Notes under the pieces: generated by a model
Database searches by the model: none
What the model saw: only the letters and a program-made list of their open reading frames with translations
Told to the model about the DNA's origin: nothing
Translations under genes and position numbers: made by a program
In this document: piece after piece, positions 1 to 11,107 of the stretch
Position numbering within the stretch: position 1 is the stretch's first letter
Layout of the letters: every line of letters starts with the position of its first letter
Assembly: GCA_014529385.2 (NCBI GenBank)
Contig: CM043966.1
Location: 90,156,587 to 90,220,586, forward strand
Direction: 5' to 3'
Length of the DNA stretch: 64,000 nt
Source: Adiantum capillus-veneris
Lineage: Eukaryota > Streptophyta > Polypodiopsida > Polypodiales > Pteridaceae

Positions 1-1935
1 TTTGTGCTTTATGAAAAGTCAGAGGCTCCTCAACATCATGTAAGCTAGACACAGCCAAAGCATAACAATCTGATGCATAAGATGCATGGCGAGAGCTTGA
101 ACGAGTACGACTAGACAAAGGTGCATCCAATTTACTGTCACGCAAAGTGTGCACCAGCCATTTTGGCATACCTCTAGCCTGCTCATTTTCAGCCCTTTCC
201 TCATCAAGTACATCATGTACATCTGCATCAGTAATAGGCTGATCTAAAACATTTTCAGAAACCCCCATAGGCTGTACATTTGCCTCATTGGAACTTACAT
301 TCGTATTTCCACCACTGAAAAGAGGCAACAAAGTGTCATAAATGTCTTGTGAGCTTACATTACTGTCTCTAGTACATGACAACAAGGGCTGAACAGAATC
401 TTCCACAAACACTACATCCCGTGAAACCAGAATACGTTTTGTTTGCGGATGATACAACCTGTAACCTTTGCTTTCAACACTATAACCAACAAAAATACAT
501 TTGACAGCCTTATCATCTAATTTTGTGCGCTGCACTTGTGGCACCAAAGCATATGCCAAACAACCAAAAACACGCATGTGCTCAATAGAAGGCTTTCTAT
601 CATGCCATGCTTCATATGGAGTAATAGACTGCAAAGCTTTCATAGGACACCTGTTAAGTACATAAGTGGCACACATAATGGCCTCAAGCCAAAAAGAATG
701 CGGTAAAGCTTGACTTTTGACCATAAATCGTGCCATTTCCGTCAGTGACCTATCTTTCCTCTCAGCAACACCATTTTGCTGAGGTGTATAAGGCACTGTA
801 CATTGGTGTTTTATCCCACGACTAGCCAGAAATGCATTAAATTCATGAGACATATACTCCCCCCCTCGATCGGAACGGAGGGTGCCCATAGTACATTTCG
901 AGACATTTTCAGCCATAGCCAGAAATTGTTTGAAGCACATAAAAAATTCGGACTTCGCTTTAAGCGGAAATACCCATGCATGCCTGGAGTAATCATCAAT
1001 AAAAGTCACGAAGTACAGATAATTGCCCAAGGACGGAGTTTGCATGGGCCCACAAACATCACTATGCACAAGCTGCAACCTGCATGTGGCCCGAACTGAA
1101 CCATCCTTTGGAATTTAGAATGCTGCATCTTACCCAAAATACAGCCTTCACAAACATGTTTGACAGGTGCTTCAAGAGGTGGCAAAGAAGCAACCATATC
1201 AGATTTCTGCAAACGCAGCAAACTGGCAAAATTCAGATGACCAAAACGTGCATGCCAAAGTTTTGCATCTGAAATCGCCCTTGAATCTGCAACAGCATTT
1301 GCAAAATTTTGTCCACACTTGTCATACAAAGTGAGCTTATACAGCCCACAACACAAAAGGGCAGATGCAACAATTTCATCACCAAAACTGAGATCATGAA
1401 CTGTACATCTGTCATCCACAAATTTGACTACAAGTCCAATTCTAGCAAGTGCGGATACAGACAAGAGATTCTTCTTGATCCCAGGTACATAAAGTGCATC
1501 AACAAGTGTGAAGGAACTGCCATTAGCAGCAGTGAGCACAATCTTTCCAACTCCGTGAACTGGATAAGAGGCGTTGTTGGCACAAGTGACTGAATTCCCA
1601 TGAGGGACAGAATCGAGAGAGGTAAACAATTCACGATGTGAGCTAATGTGCTTTGTAGCACCACTGTCGAAATACCACACATGTGAATCTGCAGCAACTG
1701 ACAAGCATGCATCATGGACAACAGGATTGTAAGTGCACTCTGCGCTAAAAGCCCATTCCTCATCAACATCAGCAACATAGTCTCCTTTCACAGAAGACTC
1801 AACAATGGCTGCATTTGTAGTGGAACCAGCATCTGCAGTGGAACCACCCTCTTTCTTCTTAGCCTCGTTGGCCTTCAACTTAGGACACGACTTGATCAAG
1901 TGATCATTTGCTTTACAATAATGGCAACGCATCTT
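1..1935 (-). pseudogene. Copia-1 Pol: zinc knuckle, protease, integrase
   Basis: Reading down from 1935 there is a zinc knuckle (CHYCKANDHLIKSCP), then an aspartic protease active site (WYFDSGATKHIS near 1680), a GAG-pre-integrase region with LWHARFGHLN, and the integrase CxxC. About 1110 a one-base shift moves the frame. Past it, the integrase core continues in a second frame with SDRGGEY near 875-860 and TPQQNGVAER near 790-760. The last readable stretch (about 130-1) is the linker that precedes copia RT. The element cleaved its own polyprotein and integrated its cDNA; this copy cannot make a full Pol. Confidence 0.88.
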
Positions 1936-1949
1936 CTTTTTGCCCTTAT

Positions 1950-2774
1950 CACCAGATTTCCAGACGAACTGCTGCCAACAGAAGCATTAGGAACATAATT
2001 TTTTCCACTCGCAGCAGAACCATAAGAAGTGGCTGCATTACTGTTACCACCCTTTCTTTGAGAAGCAATAAAAGCCTGTTCAACTACACGCTGCCTAGTC
2101 CTGTTTTTTCTAGAAAGTGACTCTTGCAACAGCAATGTGCATAATGCATCAAACTTGACAACTTCAGGATTTCCTTGGGTCATCAGTCTCCAAGTACTAG
2201 CAAAAGTCTGGTAGGAATCTGGTAAGGCATCAAGAACAGTCTGCACAAGGAAACTGTCTGAAATGACTTCACCTACAGAAATAAGCTGCTCATTGATATC
2301 CTTGACACTAGCAAGGAAAGTGTCCATATCATCTTCCTCATGCATAATCTTCGACTCCAGCTCTTTACGCAGCAAAGCAATTTTAGCCTCATTGCGGCTT
2401 GCATAAAGACCTGCTAAAATATCCCAAGCCTGTTTTGCAGATTTTGCTGAACGGATATGAGGAACAATGGTGCGCTTCACAGACAACGCAATCAATGCAT
2501 GAGCTTGCGCATCCTTAACATCCCAACGAGCTTGTTCTGTCGTAGGCAAAACAACTCTAACAGTTGCAATCCTTGCAGCAAGACCTGCAACATCCTCAAC
2601 ATCGCCTACATCCTCAGAACCAGGACGTACATCAATGCCCTGCACAATGTTCCAGACACCCTTTGACACAAGAACATGTTGCATCATATAAGCCCACATA
2701 GGGTAGTTGTCCCCATCCAACCTGTCCTCAGCAGCAAACATCTTGAACACATCTGTGTTGTTGTTGTCAGCCAT
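1950..2774 (-). pseudogene. Copia-1 Gag
   Basis: The start ATG lies at 2774 on the minus strand, in a CCATGG context after the primer-binding site and leader. The protein begins MADNNNTDVFKMF and then has the copia Gag (UBN2-type) signature: L-x-G-x-N-Y-x-x-W near residues 18-26 and later a DSF...L-x-x-L-P stretch. It would form the capsid of the retrotransposon particle. The frame runs off just before the zinc knuckle: around 1955-1966 the CCHC box is one frame away, so Gag and Pol are separated by a small indel rather than a programmed signal that I can recognise. Confidence 0.85.
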
Positions 2775-3139
2775 GGTAAATGCTGCACCTGATGTGAAAA
2801 CTGCCCGAAAATAGGAGAAACGGAGCGGGAACAACCTGTGCTATATAGCACAAACCGTAGAAGACTATAAGGCACCTGTTATGCAGAAAACGGCATTGAC
2901 AAAAATTCTGCACAAAATGACGAAATAGCCTGTGCAGTACTGCCTGTAGTGGAAACGGAGGCCGAAATGAGCCCAAATCAAAATTCTGAGCAGACCTAAC
3001 TCTTCGAGATCTCCCAAAATTTTTGTCAACCTGCAAACGCTCGCCTAAGCTCACTGAAATCGGAGAAAGTGAGCAGGCGTGTGCTGCAGCAGTTGGCGAC
3101 TAAGCCCGGGAGGACGTGACCTGCTCTGATACCAATCGT

Positions 3140-3363
3140 TGGAATTACGGTTGCAGAGAAACACACAGAGCTTGGAGAAGACGAAGGAAGCTCAAGGCAC
3201 ACAATAGAGAGTGTGTTACTTAGTGTGCAATGGAAAGATAGATAGCCCTAGAGTGATGGACGTATATACAATGCACGGGGGAAAAAACCTCCTAAAGAGG
3301 GAAAAAATGCCCCGGAGGTCCTAGTGTGTTCACACACATCACTACCACATGTATATGGTAACA
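3140..3363 (-). repeat. 5' LTR of Copia-1 (approximate ends)
   Basis: The inner end is placed just outside the primer-binding site. The outer end is placed at TGTTACCATATAC (minus strand, starting at 3363). The inner end reads ...TTCCAACG rather than the usual ...CA, so one end is mutated or misplaced by a few bases. The motif GTGATGTGTGTGAACACAC and a downstream GTGCATTGTATATA recur in the LTR at 8498-8698, so the two LTRs are related. The second LTR needed to fix the ends is outside the window. Confidence 0.6.
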
Positions 3364-3720
3364 GGCTTCCCCCGCCTGGGAGGTTTAGTGATGCCGCTGC
3401 TTGTGCTAGGCGGCGTTTTGGAACGTTGTGCTAACTTGTCGACAGGGGTTGTCCGTTGCTTGCCATCAAGAGGTCCACGCAAGGAAGCATTTTGATATGC
3501 TATGTTTGCCAGCCACACTACCTGAGCTTTGCCTGTCTAAGCATGCCTTTTGATATCCTCACCAAACTACAACTTGGAGCGCCTGTAGAACTGCCGCCTA
3601 GGGATGCTGATGATGTCTTGTTTCATGCAGCGTTTTAGAACGCTGTCTGCTAGCGCCTACCGCCAGGCTTGATGACATCGCTTCGAGAGAGCACCCAGGC
3701 TCTGATACCAGATGATGGGA
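3364..3720 (-). mobile_element. Leader and LTR edge of a second copia-like element
   Basis: A second primer-binding site, TGGTATCAGAGCC, lies on the minus strand at about 3702-3690. It is preceded by TCCCATCATC, a typical copia LTR end. The 325 bp to its left, up to the outer end of the Copia-1 LTR, contain no ORF that I recognise and look like untranslated leader. Copia-1 may have inserted into this older element. No coding remnant supports a finer call. Confidence 0.45.
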
Positions 3721-3777
3721 GCTAGGCTATGGTGGGTGGTACCGGATGCAGTCCATGGTTAGGAGCAGGTGCAGTAA

Positions 3778-3896
<119 letters not shown>

Positions 3897-3975
3897 CAAC
3901 ACAGAGGGAGAAAAAAAGCTACACGCTATGTTTGTTAATTGGTAGTTTTTTTGTTTACAATAGGCTTAATATAAA

Positions 3976-6100
3976 GTGCCCATGCTATGCCAACTACTTC
4001 TCTTAACTGCATGCCTTATGAGGCTTGTTCCCACGGGTTTGACAACTGATCACCAAGGCTTGAAACCCAACAATTTGTTCAATGTTTCAAGGATGAGAAG
4101 ACCAATGAGGAAAATTAAAGATTTATCCAGACAATTGTCTTCATCACTAGGACACAAGACTCTTAGGCTTGGTTCCTCAATGGGACATCATTGAAATAGG
4201 TGGCAAAGTAAAAAATCACCAACTCTATGCACACTTTTGAAGAGTTAGTCCAAAGAGCTACGAAACTGGAGCAAAAAGGGGCAAAAAAGCAAAAAAAAAG
4301 GATACCAATTCAGGTGACTCCAGCAGCTCGAAGGATACTAGCAGTTCAGTTAATGAATCGTCTAGCAAACGATTCCAATACAAAGGTCTTCGAGGAGGAA
4401 CTCAAAAGACTCAAAAACAAGGTAGATATTTGTGAAAGAATTACAAAACTTTCCTTGGAGATGACTAAGATTGTTCAAGCAATACCAGTAGTTGAGTAAT
4501 TAGTGGAAAAGGAGGGCTTCAAGTCAACCTATGAAATTAACAGGACATAAATACGCGACCACCAAGCCCCAATGGTGCTGGTAGAATGCAAGATCAAGAA
4601 ACACTCGAAATTGGTGGATAGAGAAACTCTGGCGAGGAGCTGGGGTAAAGATCATGTCAAAAAAGGCTAGGAAGCACTTTGGAATGAAAGTCAAACCAAC
4701 TCCATTCAAACTGAGGATGACATATCAAACAATCTCAGATCCCTTAGGAATGGTAGAAAATGTACCAATCAAGGTGGGAAAGATTGAAGCTTCGTTCTTG
4801 GTATTGGAGGTAGTGGATTCATATGACGTGCTACTAGGAAGGCCCTAGCTAAGAGTAGCACGAGCAATACACAATTGGAGCACATGAGTTGACCATGCAA
4901 ATGGGTAATAAAAAGATCACTGTTTCAACGCCATCTACATGTGTTTCAAGGAGCCAGAGACCAAGAAACATCTTCCCACGGAGGCTAGTGGTATTGTCCT
5001 AGTGGCCATGTTAGATTCCAACTGGAAACCACTAAATGAAGCCAGCAGATCAATAGGGAAGGTTCCCGACACACTTCAAGCAAGAGGAGGAAGACACCAT
5101 ACCGATGCAAAAGGAAGCCAACAAGAAAGTGATTGGAGATGAGGTGGAAGAAATGGGAATTGGGACTGAAGAAAATAAAACAGTGAGAGTCAATAACAAT
5201 TGCCATATCAATTCAAAAAAGCACTCACGACATTGTTTATGGAATTTAAGGATGTGTTTGCCTAAGACCACTCTAAACTGAAAGGCGTTGACCCAGGGTG
5301 TGTCAACACAAACCTCCACTAAAGATGGACGCCAAGCAAGTTAGGATGCAAAGGTAGAGTATTAAAAGGGACTTTAAAATCCGTCAATCCACTAGAGAGG
5401 GCATCACATTTGAAGAGAAGCTGAAGGAGTTGAAACAAATAATCAAGAGCTTCCTAAGCAAATGGCTTGGTCAATGCCCATACAACAAAAATAGATGTTG
5501 GGTACCACCTCATCTAGCGTGCATCTAGGTACTGGAAAATCCGCATAAGGTGGTGCTAACAAAAGAAATGGAACCAAGACACAAATGGATGACATTCAGC
5601 TTGTAGAGCCTAGCAATACATGTAGCGATGCTACTGGGGGACATGCCAAAGTATGAATGTATGGAGGACTGCTAATGGGACATTCAGGAGATCAAAATAC
5701 AAGCCATAATTAAAATGTTTGAAAAAGAGTTGCAGAATATTAAGATACCACCAGAGGCAGGCAACTCAGGGGTATGGGAAGCCTGCCTGATCAAAATCAT
5801 AACCATCCTAAGAGCATGGCATCAACTGACTAAAGAACAAGTGCGTTCTCTGAACACCTGTATAGAGAAGTTCCGGACAACCCGACACTGCTATATGCTA
5901 TAGCACCACCTCCTGAGGCTCTACCCAAAATCTACCTAGAGCTGTATCTAGGGATAACAGAGCCAATAGACGTTGAGGAATATGTAGCACCGATTCAATA
6001 GCTCATCAAGTGGAGGGATCAGATGGAGGAAATTTACAAAGCCATGGATCAAATGTTGCATACTAGTCTAGGTGGGACATATTTAAAGACATGTTTGCTC
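3976..6100 (+). pseudogene. Decayed LTR-retrotransposon Gag-Pro region
   Basis: Short open stretches in several frames follow one another on the plus strand. The clearest is 4654-4848: it ends ASFLVLEVVDSYDVLLGRP, the pattern of a retropepsin-like domain (hydrophobic strand followed by D-x-L-LG-R/M). The stretch 4227-4499 is lysine-rich and may be the end of Gag. The pieces at 4939-5142 and 5715-5903 are open but unrecognised. Many stops and shifts separate the pieces. A Ty3/gypsy origin is likely from the protease form but I see no RT, so the class is inferred. Confidence 0.45.
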
Positions 6101-7086
6101 CTGCTACAAACGGATGTGAGGTGGCCTTGCAAAATACCCAAAATAGCACATTGCAAGCCATAATGAACTTCGCATACTTGACGAATCGTACAATGTATAA
6201 TCCATGCTATACACGAACATAGAGAGACATAGAGTGAAATAGAGTGAGAGAGTGCATGCAGGTGCACCTCCTAGAGCGGAGTGCTACACCGACACATCAA
6301 GAGAGAAGAGAGGAGAGGAGGGAAGAAGTACACAAGCACTGGGTGCAATCTCCCCCCCATGCAAGAGTGAGTATTTTCCTCTTGCACGTATTTATATATA
6401 GATTTCTTGAATGCTCAAAATGAATACAAATTGGCCGGCCGAACATAAATGGCCAAAGCTCATAAAGAGCACTTGAATAATAAAATGTATATAAAATGTA
6501 TATCCGTTCACATAGGCCTTAGCTCAAACAAGCCTTTTCCACCTATCAGCTACAGAAAATAGGTATATATCAATTTCCATTACAACTGCATGGGCTCAAC
6601 TTCAAAACAAACTGGTAAGACTCTGAGACAGAGGTCTACACGAGTCGTTTCAACACATAATAAGCCAAATAAATAATACTGAGGTACGAACACAATGCGA
6701 CCTTTCAAATATCATGTAGGCATGCTACAATTTGCATAGTTAAAGTAAAGTTGCGTCTCACAGTGATGATAAAACTCAGAATAGTAAATGGAACCTTGGA
6801 GTAGATCTTACAAGTTTCATTACTTATTCAAGAAATGATGTTTTGTGCCTACCTTTATACACCCACCATTTGAGGGACACATGTCTAATACTAGGAAATC
6901 CACTACCTTTAAGGTTTCAACACTAAGGTTTATCAGCATGTAAGAAAGGTGTACAAATTTTGTTGGTGCTTTTTATTGGCACCATCTTTTTTGGTAGAAA
7001 GGGAGGGTGTATGCAAAGGGGATTTTAGCCTATGTACAACGAAGCACTCTTCAAATTTTCGAGGGTATATATATATTTTTTCTCTT

Positions 7087-7089
<3 letters not shown>
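6100..7089. other. No gene recognised
   Basis: AT-rich DNA without a supportable ORF. On the minus strand near 6395 there is a TATATA run followed by CT-rich sequence, which could be the promoter part of an old LTR, but no matching second LTR or primer-binding site is visible. Confidence 0.5.

Positions 7090-7138
<49 letters not shown>
7090..7138. repeat. (CT)n microsatellite, 49 bp
   Basis: Perfect CT repeat, the only long tract with CT rather than GA on the plus strand. No LINE tail sequence borders it. Confidence 0.97.
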
Positions 7139-7142
<4 letters not shown>

Positions 7143-8173
7143 AATCAGAAATAAAGGAGTGCGTTGGCACTGTCTATACTCCTCATATTGATTTATAGAA
7201 TTGCCAAGTATGTGCCTACGATTTAAAAAAAAGAAATGAAGATGAGAATGAAAACAGATTCGAGTTGAATTGGTCAAAAAATAACAGCGCGGTTGAGTGG
7301 ATGACGTTGACGGAGAATCTCTCTGTCTTGTCTTTCTCTGAGTTGTAAACCGACGCCTAGTTGCATGCCAATCCACGTGTGTGTGTGTGTGTGTTTTTTT
7401 TTTCCCCATGATGATGAAGGTGTAAAATCTGGCATAGATGCAGGCGGGGTCGTCTACATTCCCTCCTTCTCTCTCAGCTACGCAACAGGAAAACAAGTCT
7501 CTCTCTCTCCTTTCCTGCGCTACACATAGGGCAGTGCCCTAGCCGGCTCATAAAGAGGGCAGCCCTCCTATCTCCTATGGCAACCCCCACTCTCTCGAGC
7601 GCATAGTATAGGGCAGCGCGTTCTCCCTCTGTTTGTCCGTGGATGAGGAGGAAGACCTAGGGCGGGGGGAGGTGTTGCATGCATCCGAAGGCAGAGGAGG
7701 AATATGGCGAGGACAAGGGGCAAGAGGTGCATCCGAAGGCACAGGAGGATACACAGGCTTGAGGGAATCTGGCATCTTTAAAGTATTAATGGTATTTTTT
7801 TTAAAGTCTACCAGTATGTCAGTTGCAAGAGTAGGAGACTTAATCTTATTTTAGCTAGCCAAAATGGATAGAAGTAGCCTACCCCTAAAGTGAGTCCTTG
7901 CGCCATCCTCACCTTGGCCTGTTGAGAGCAAATACTTTTACATGAAGTGGGCCAATTGGTATCTTGGCCCTTCTGGAAGTCTGTGTATGGCAATGGGGTG
8001 CCAGTGAGGAGACTATTCAGTGGGACGGTGGCTGGAGCGGTCCAAGAAAGCCATGGCAGGCAGATAGCTTCGCCAGCGACAGGCAGGGAGGTTGTCTTCT
8101 TCCCTCCGAAGTCAGGTGCATTGCGCTATAGAGCAGCTCCAGCCCCGTACCGGTACGTCTGTTTGTCCTCCTC

Positions 8174-8175
<2 letters not shown>
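7139..8175. other. No gene recognised; short GT tract
   Basis: A (GT)n run lies at about 7377-7394. Arginine/glycine-rich open stretches at 7575-7854 exist on both strands and lack any recognisable domain, so I do not call a gene. Confidence 0.5.

Positions 8176-8227
<52 letters not shown>
8176..8227. repeat. (GA)n microsatellite, 52 bp
   Basis: Perfect GA repeat. The right flank reads GATGCCATC, not the LINE-tail GATGAAATG, so no LINE is attached. Confidence 0.97.
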
Positions 8228-8232
<5 letters not shown>

Positions 8233-8497
8233 TCTCAAGATGAAGCACATCTCTGCCTGCTAAAGGATCACGGTCTCACATTGCTATCTGAAGTGACTAT
8301 CATGTTGCTTGCCCACACAAGCATGTACCTGTCCTTCGGGCTCCATTTGCAAGCATTCCCTTTCATATTGATAGGCCCGATAGCCCCAATTTGGGACATT
8401 CACTTTCCTATTGATTTTTGTGAACCAATTAGTTCTTGTGTTATTCAAACCTTCAACGTTCTTACCTGTGTATACACTTCGACTAATTTTTAAGCAT

Positions 8498-8957
8498 GGG
8501 ATATCAAATTTAGGGCTGCAGGAATGTACACAAGTGTGGAGAAGGAGAGGCTCCAGAACACACAACAGCATTAATCCAAAAGCCGAGGAAGCCGTTGAAT
8601 GAAGGGCTTATATACAATGCACAAGAGACAAAAAGTCCTAGTGAGGAAAAAGGAAGTCAATGATCCTATGTGTGCTCACACACATCTCTGCCATGGCAAG
8701 GTTGCAAATCTCTTCTGAAGTGATAAGTTGACCTATGGCACTTACGTATAGGGAAGTGCTAGGCCTATGGCATGTGACCAACAATCCACAAAGCACCAAG
8801 CCTTGCAAAAAGCTTGAAGTTTTCGCAAGGCCAAGTCTTTGTTGAAAAAATCAACAAGGTTGCCCTGTGTTTGCACATAGTGGAAGCTAATATCTTCTGC
8901 AGAGAGTTTATCTTTGACGTAAAGATGATGCATCCCAATGTGCTTGGACCAACTCAA
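8498..8957 (-). mobile_element. Copia-3 remnant: RNase H end plus 3' LTR
   Basis: On the minus strand, 8957-8742 encodes the end of a copia RNase H: SKHIGMHHLYVKDKL, then FHYVQTQGNLVDFFNKDLAL, the usual K-H-I...Q-x-A-D-x-F-x-K-x-L signature in mutated form. Below it, about 8698-8498 resembles the LTR of Copia-1 (GAGATGTGTGTGAGCACAC and TGCATTGTATATA in the same order), so this is the 3' end of a related element. Everything upstream of the RNase H end is lost. Confidence 0.75.
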
Positions 8958-9194
8958 ACGAGAGAATTGTTTTTTGGGGGACTAGAAGATTAGTGTAAAG
9001 ACAATACTTTTGATACCAATGTCAGATGCAATGGAATTGTGAGACTAGATAGAATTTAGTAATCATGCAAATCACAAATTTTACTCTGCTAACCTTGTGT
9101 AGTGAATGAGACTTTGAGTTAATGATGTTCTCTTTCTTAGAATCAGTAGAGAGATGTTTAGAGAGAGAGATCTCTCAAGTAGATAGGCAGATTT

Positions 9195-9197
<3 letters not shown>

Positions 9198-9260
<63 letters not shown>
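9198..9260. repeat. (GA)n microsatellite, 63 bp
   Basis: GA repeat ending in GAAGGGGGGGG. No LINE tail follows it. Confidence 0.97.
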
Positions 9261-9262
<2 letters not shown>

Positions 9263-9276
9263 GGGGGGCAAGGTAG

Positions 9277-9316
9277 GATCCGTACGTCCGTACAGTACGG
9301 TACGGATCCGTACTGT
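9277..9316. repeat. Palindromic GTACGG cluster
   Basis: GGATCCGTAC and its inverted copy GTACGGATCC flank a core of further CGTAC/GTACG words. The whole can fold into a perfect stem with a short inner palindrome. Similar GTACG-rich stretches border the insertion at 12088-13945. It may be the end of a DNA transposon, but I see no target-site duplication. Confidence 0.6.
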
Positions 9317-9320
9317 ACCC

Positions 9321-9339
<19 letters not shown>

Positions 9340-9351
<12 letters not shown>

Positions 9352-10299
9352 AGGAATTTCCCCTTCGTGTTTTCGGATTTAATTTCGCCTCTGTTTTGGG
9401 GGTTTGGCCGCCTGGTTATTGACGAGTGGGGAGGGAGATTTTTAGTTTGCTTTCTTGGTTTTGGTTTTTGTTTTACTGTTTTGTTTCGTATTCTTTTCTG
9501 CTTGTGTTGTGATTGTTTTTGTTTGTCTGATTTGGGATGTTGAGAATTTGGGTTGCTGCTCTACTCTCTCTGCTAGGTTTTCTACAACAGGATTTCATTG
9601 TGGTCCCTTAGTTTTCTTCAATGCCTTCTTGGAGGTCTGCCCAAGCTTTGGATTTCAGGAGCCACCTTCAGCAGGTGGACTGTCCTCTAAACCGGCTGAT
9701 ATCTCCTTGTTGCAAGTTTTGCTGGTCCTGTTACGGCCCCCTTTGTTAGTTGTTTCGTAATCGACTCCTCCCTCTGCCCAAGCTTTGGATTTCAGGAGCC
9801 ACCTTCAGCAGGTGGACTGTCCTCTAAACCGGCTGATATCTCCTTGTTGCAAGTTTTGCTGGTCCTGTTACGGCCCCCTTTGTTAGTTGTTTCGTAATCG
9901 ACTCCTCCCTCCCTTTTGGTTTTCTAGAGCCCTTGCTTTTAGACGGTGCCGGTTGGTGGACGTCCGACATTGAGCTACTGCCATTACAGATGTTCCTTAC
10001 TCCACATCATTGCTGGTTGGCTTTTTGGTAGTTTTGGTGTATGGTACGCAGTTGCAGAGTGAGTTTTGATGTGCGTGCCTAATTGTCAAAGACAATTTGT
10101 GGCCTCTCTTGCCTGGGCACTTTTTGCTCTCCTTAGGAGAGGTTTTCCCCTTGGATTTTCAGGATTCAGTTTGCGCATGTGGCTAGTTGTATATGGTTTT
10201 TTGTATCTCACCCTCTGGCATGTTTTGTAAACAATCTTGTATTTGTCTTCAGAATTGGCACCATTTGGGTGATTCGAGGGGCTTATAGAAATCAGCTCT

Positions 10300-10302
<3 letters not shown>
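9340..10302 (+). repeat. T-rich repeat with 137-bp tandem duplication, ending at a GA tract
   Basis: T-rich DNA without a recognisable gene. A 137-bp unit is present twice in tandem (9636-9772 and 9773-9909), nearly unchanged. The last part, ending TAGAAATCAGCTCTTTT at 10302, is shared in altered form with 16270-16447, where the end is also followed by a purine tract. It looks like the 3' end of a plus-strand non-LTR element, but no coding part is present. Confidence 0.55.

Positions 10303-10392
<90 letters not shown>
10303..10392. repeat. (GA)n microsatellite, 90 bp, LINE border
   Basis: Perfect GA repeat between the end of the plus-strand repeat on the left and the 3' end of LINE copy 1 (minus strand) on the right. 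Confidence 0.98.
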
Positions 10393-10395
<3 letters not shown>

Positions 10396-10806
10396 AATGA
10401 AAATGAAATGTAATATTAACGTCTTCAAAAGGCCCAAATGACCTATGATACCAAAAGGTTACATGTGGGAAATCTAATACAGGTCTCGGTACAAAAAGTA
10501 CAAAGAATTGAAAAGAAAATAGTGGGTAGGGGTGGAGTGAAAGCTGATACAAAGGGAATACAAAGGGTGAGCTGATACAATGGAGCTCTCTGATAGTAGA
10601 GGCATCATATACATATACATCAGTATCCAAAAGGCTATAGAGGTTCAATGTCCTCCAAGGTAAGCACTCTGTCGGGACGGCTCCTATGTCGCGCCAGTAT
10701 GGTGATCCTCTGTCGCAATCTGCGTCGATGTTGAGAGGGTCCCCTCATTCGTGGGCGACGGGACCGCCCCAACTCTTATTGCCCGATCAAGCAATATGCT
10801 CGATCA
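10393..10806 (-). mobile_element. LINE copy 1 (subfamily I), 3' end only
   Basis: The left edge is the LINE tail GATGAAATGAAAATGAAATG next to (GA)n. It is followed by ATTAACGTCTTCAAAAGGCC and the hairpin ATTTGGGCC/GACCTAT region shared with the other copies. The part at about 10640-10800 matches the C-terminal coding end of the other subfamily I copies but is decayed. The 5' truncation lies at a short AGAGAGAG (10807-10814), so this copy is also flanked by GA on its 5' side. Confidence 0.85.
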
Positions 10807-10814
10807 AGAGAGAG

Positions 10815-11107
10815 CGCTAATTGTATCTCGTTTTACATGTTTTTCGTTTGACGCCTATGGCCCTGCTATATAAACAGTGATGTACTTGCTCTCAAAATAG
10901 GCACCATTTGGGCCTTTTGGGAGATTTTAAAACAGTGCCCAACAAAAGGTCTATGGCACTCTGTCAAAACCTTGTTGTTTTAACCCTTGAGTAACACATA
11001 AGATTGTTCTCCGCAATGCCCAACAAAAGGTGGACTATGGCACTTTGTCAAAACCTTGTTCTTCAACCCTTGGGTAACACATAACATTTTTCTCCGCATT
11101 ACGTAAC
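10815..11107. repeat. No gene; 81-bp tandem duplication
   Basis: The unit starting TGCCCAACAAAAGGT occurs at 10936 and again at 11017, each copy ending TTCTCCGCA. The second copy has a small insertion (GGA) and a few changes. The rest is unannotated. Confidence 0.75.

Larger units (their letters stand above)
1..3363 (-). mobile_element. Ty1/copia retrotransposon Copia-1, cut by the window edge
   Basis: Read on the minus strand, the order is a short LTR (about 3363-3140), a primer-binding site TGGTATCAGAGCAG (about 3135-3122), Gag from 2774, a zinc knuckle, a protease and an integrase. The integrase-RT linker runs to base 1. The Gag-protease-integrase-RT order is that of Ty1/copia. RT, RNase H and the 3' LTR would lie to the left of the window. 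Two frameshifts break the polyprotein, so this copy is inactive as read. Confidence 0.9.

Noticed and set aside
1084-1593. Plus-strand frames over the Copia-1 integrase region
   Set aside because: They are opposite-strand shadows; the minus strand carries the protease and integrase motifs.
7575-7854. Pro/Ser-rich and Gly/Arg-rich small ORFs on opposite strands
   Set aside because: No start context, domain or second copy supports a gene; composition alone explains them.
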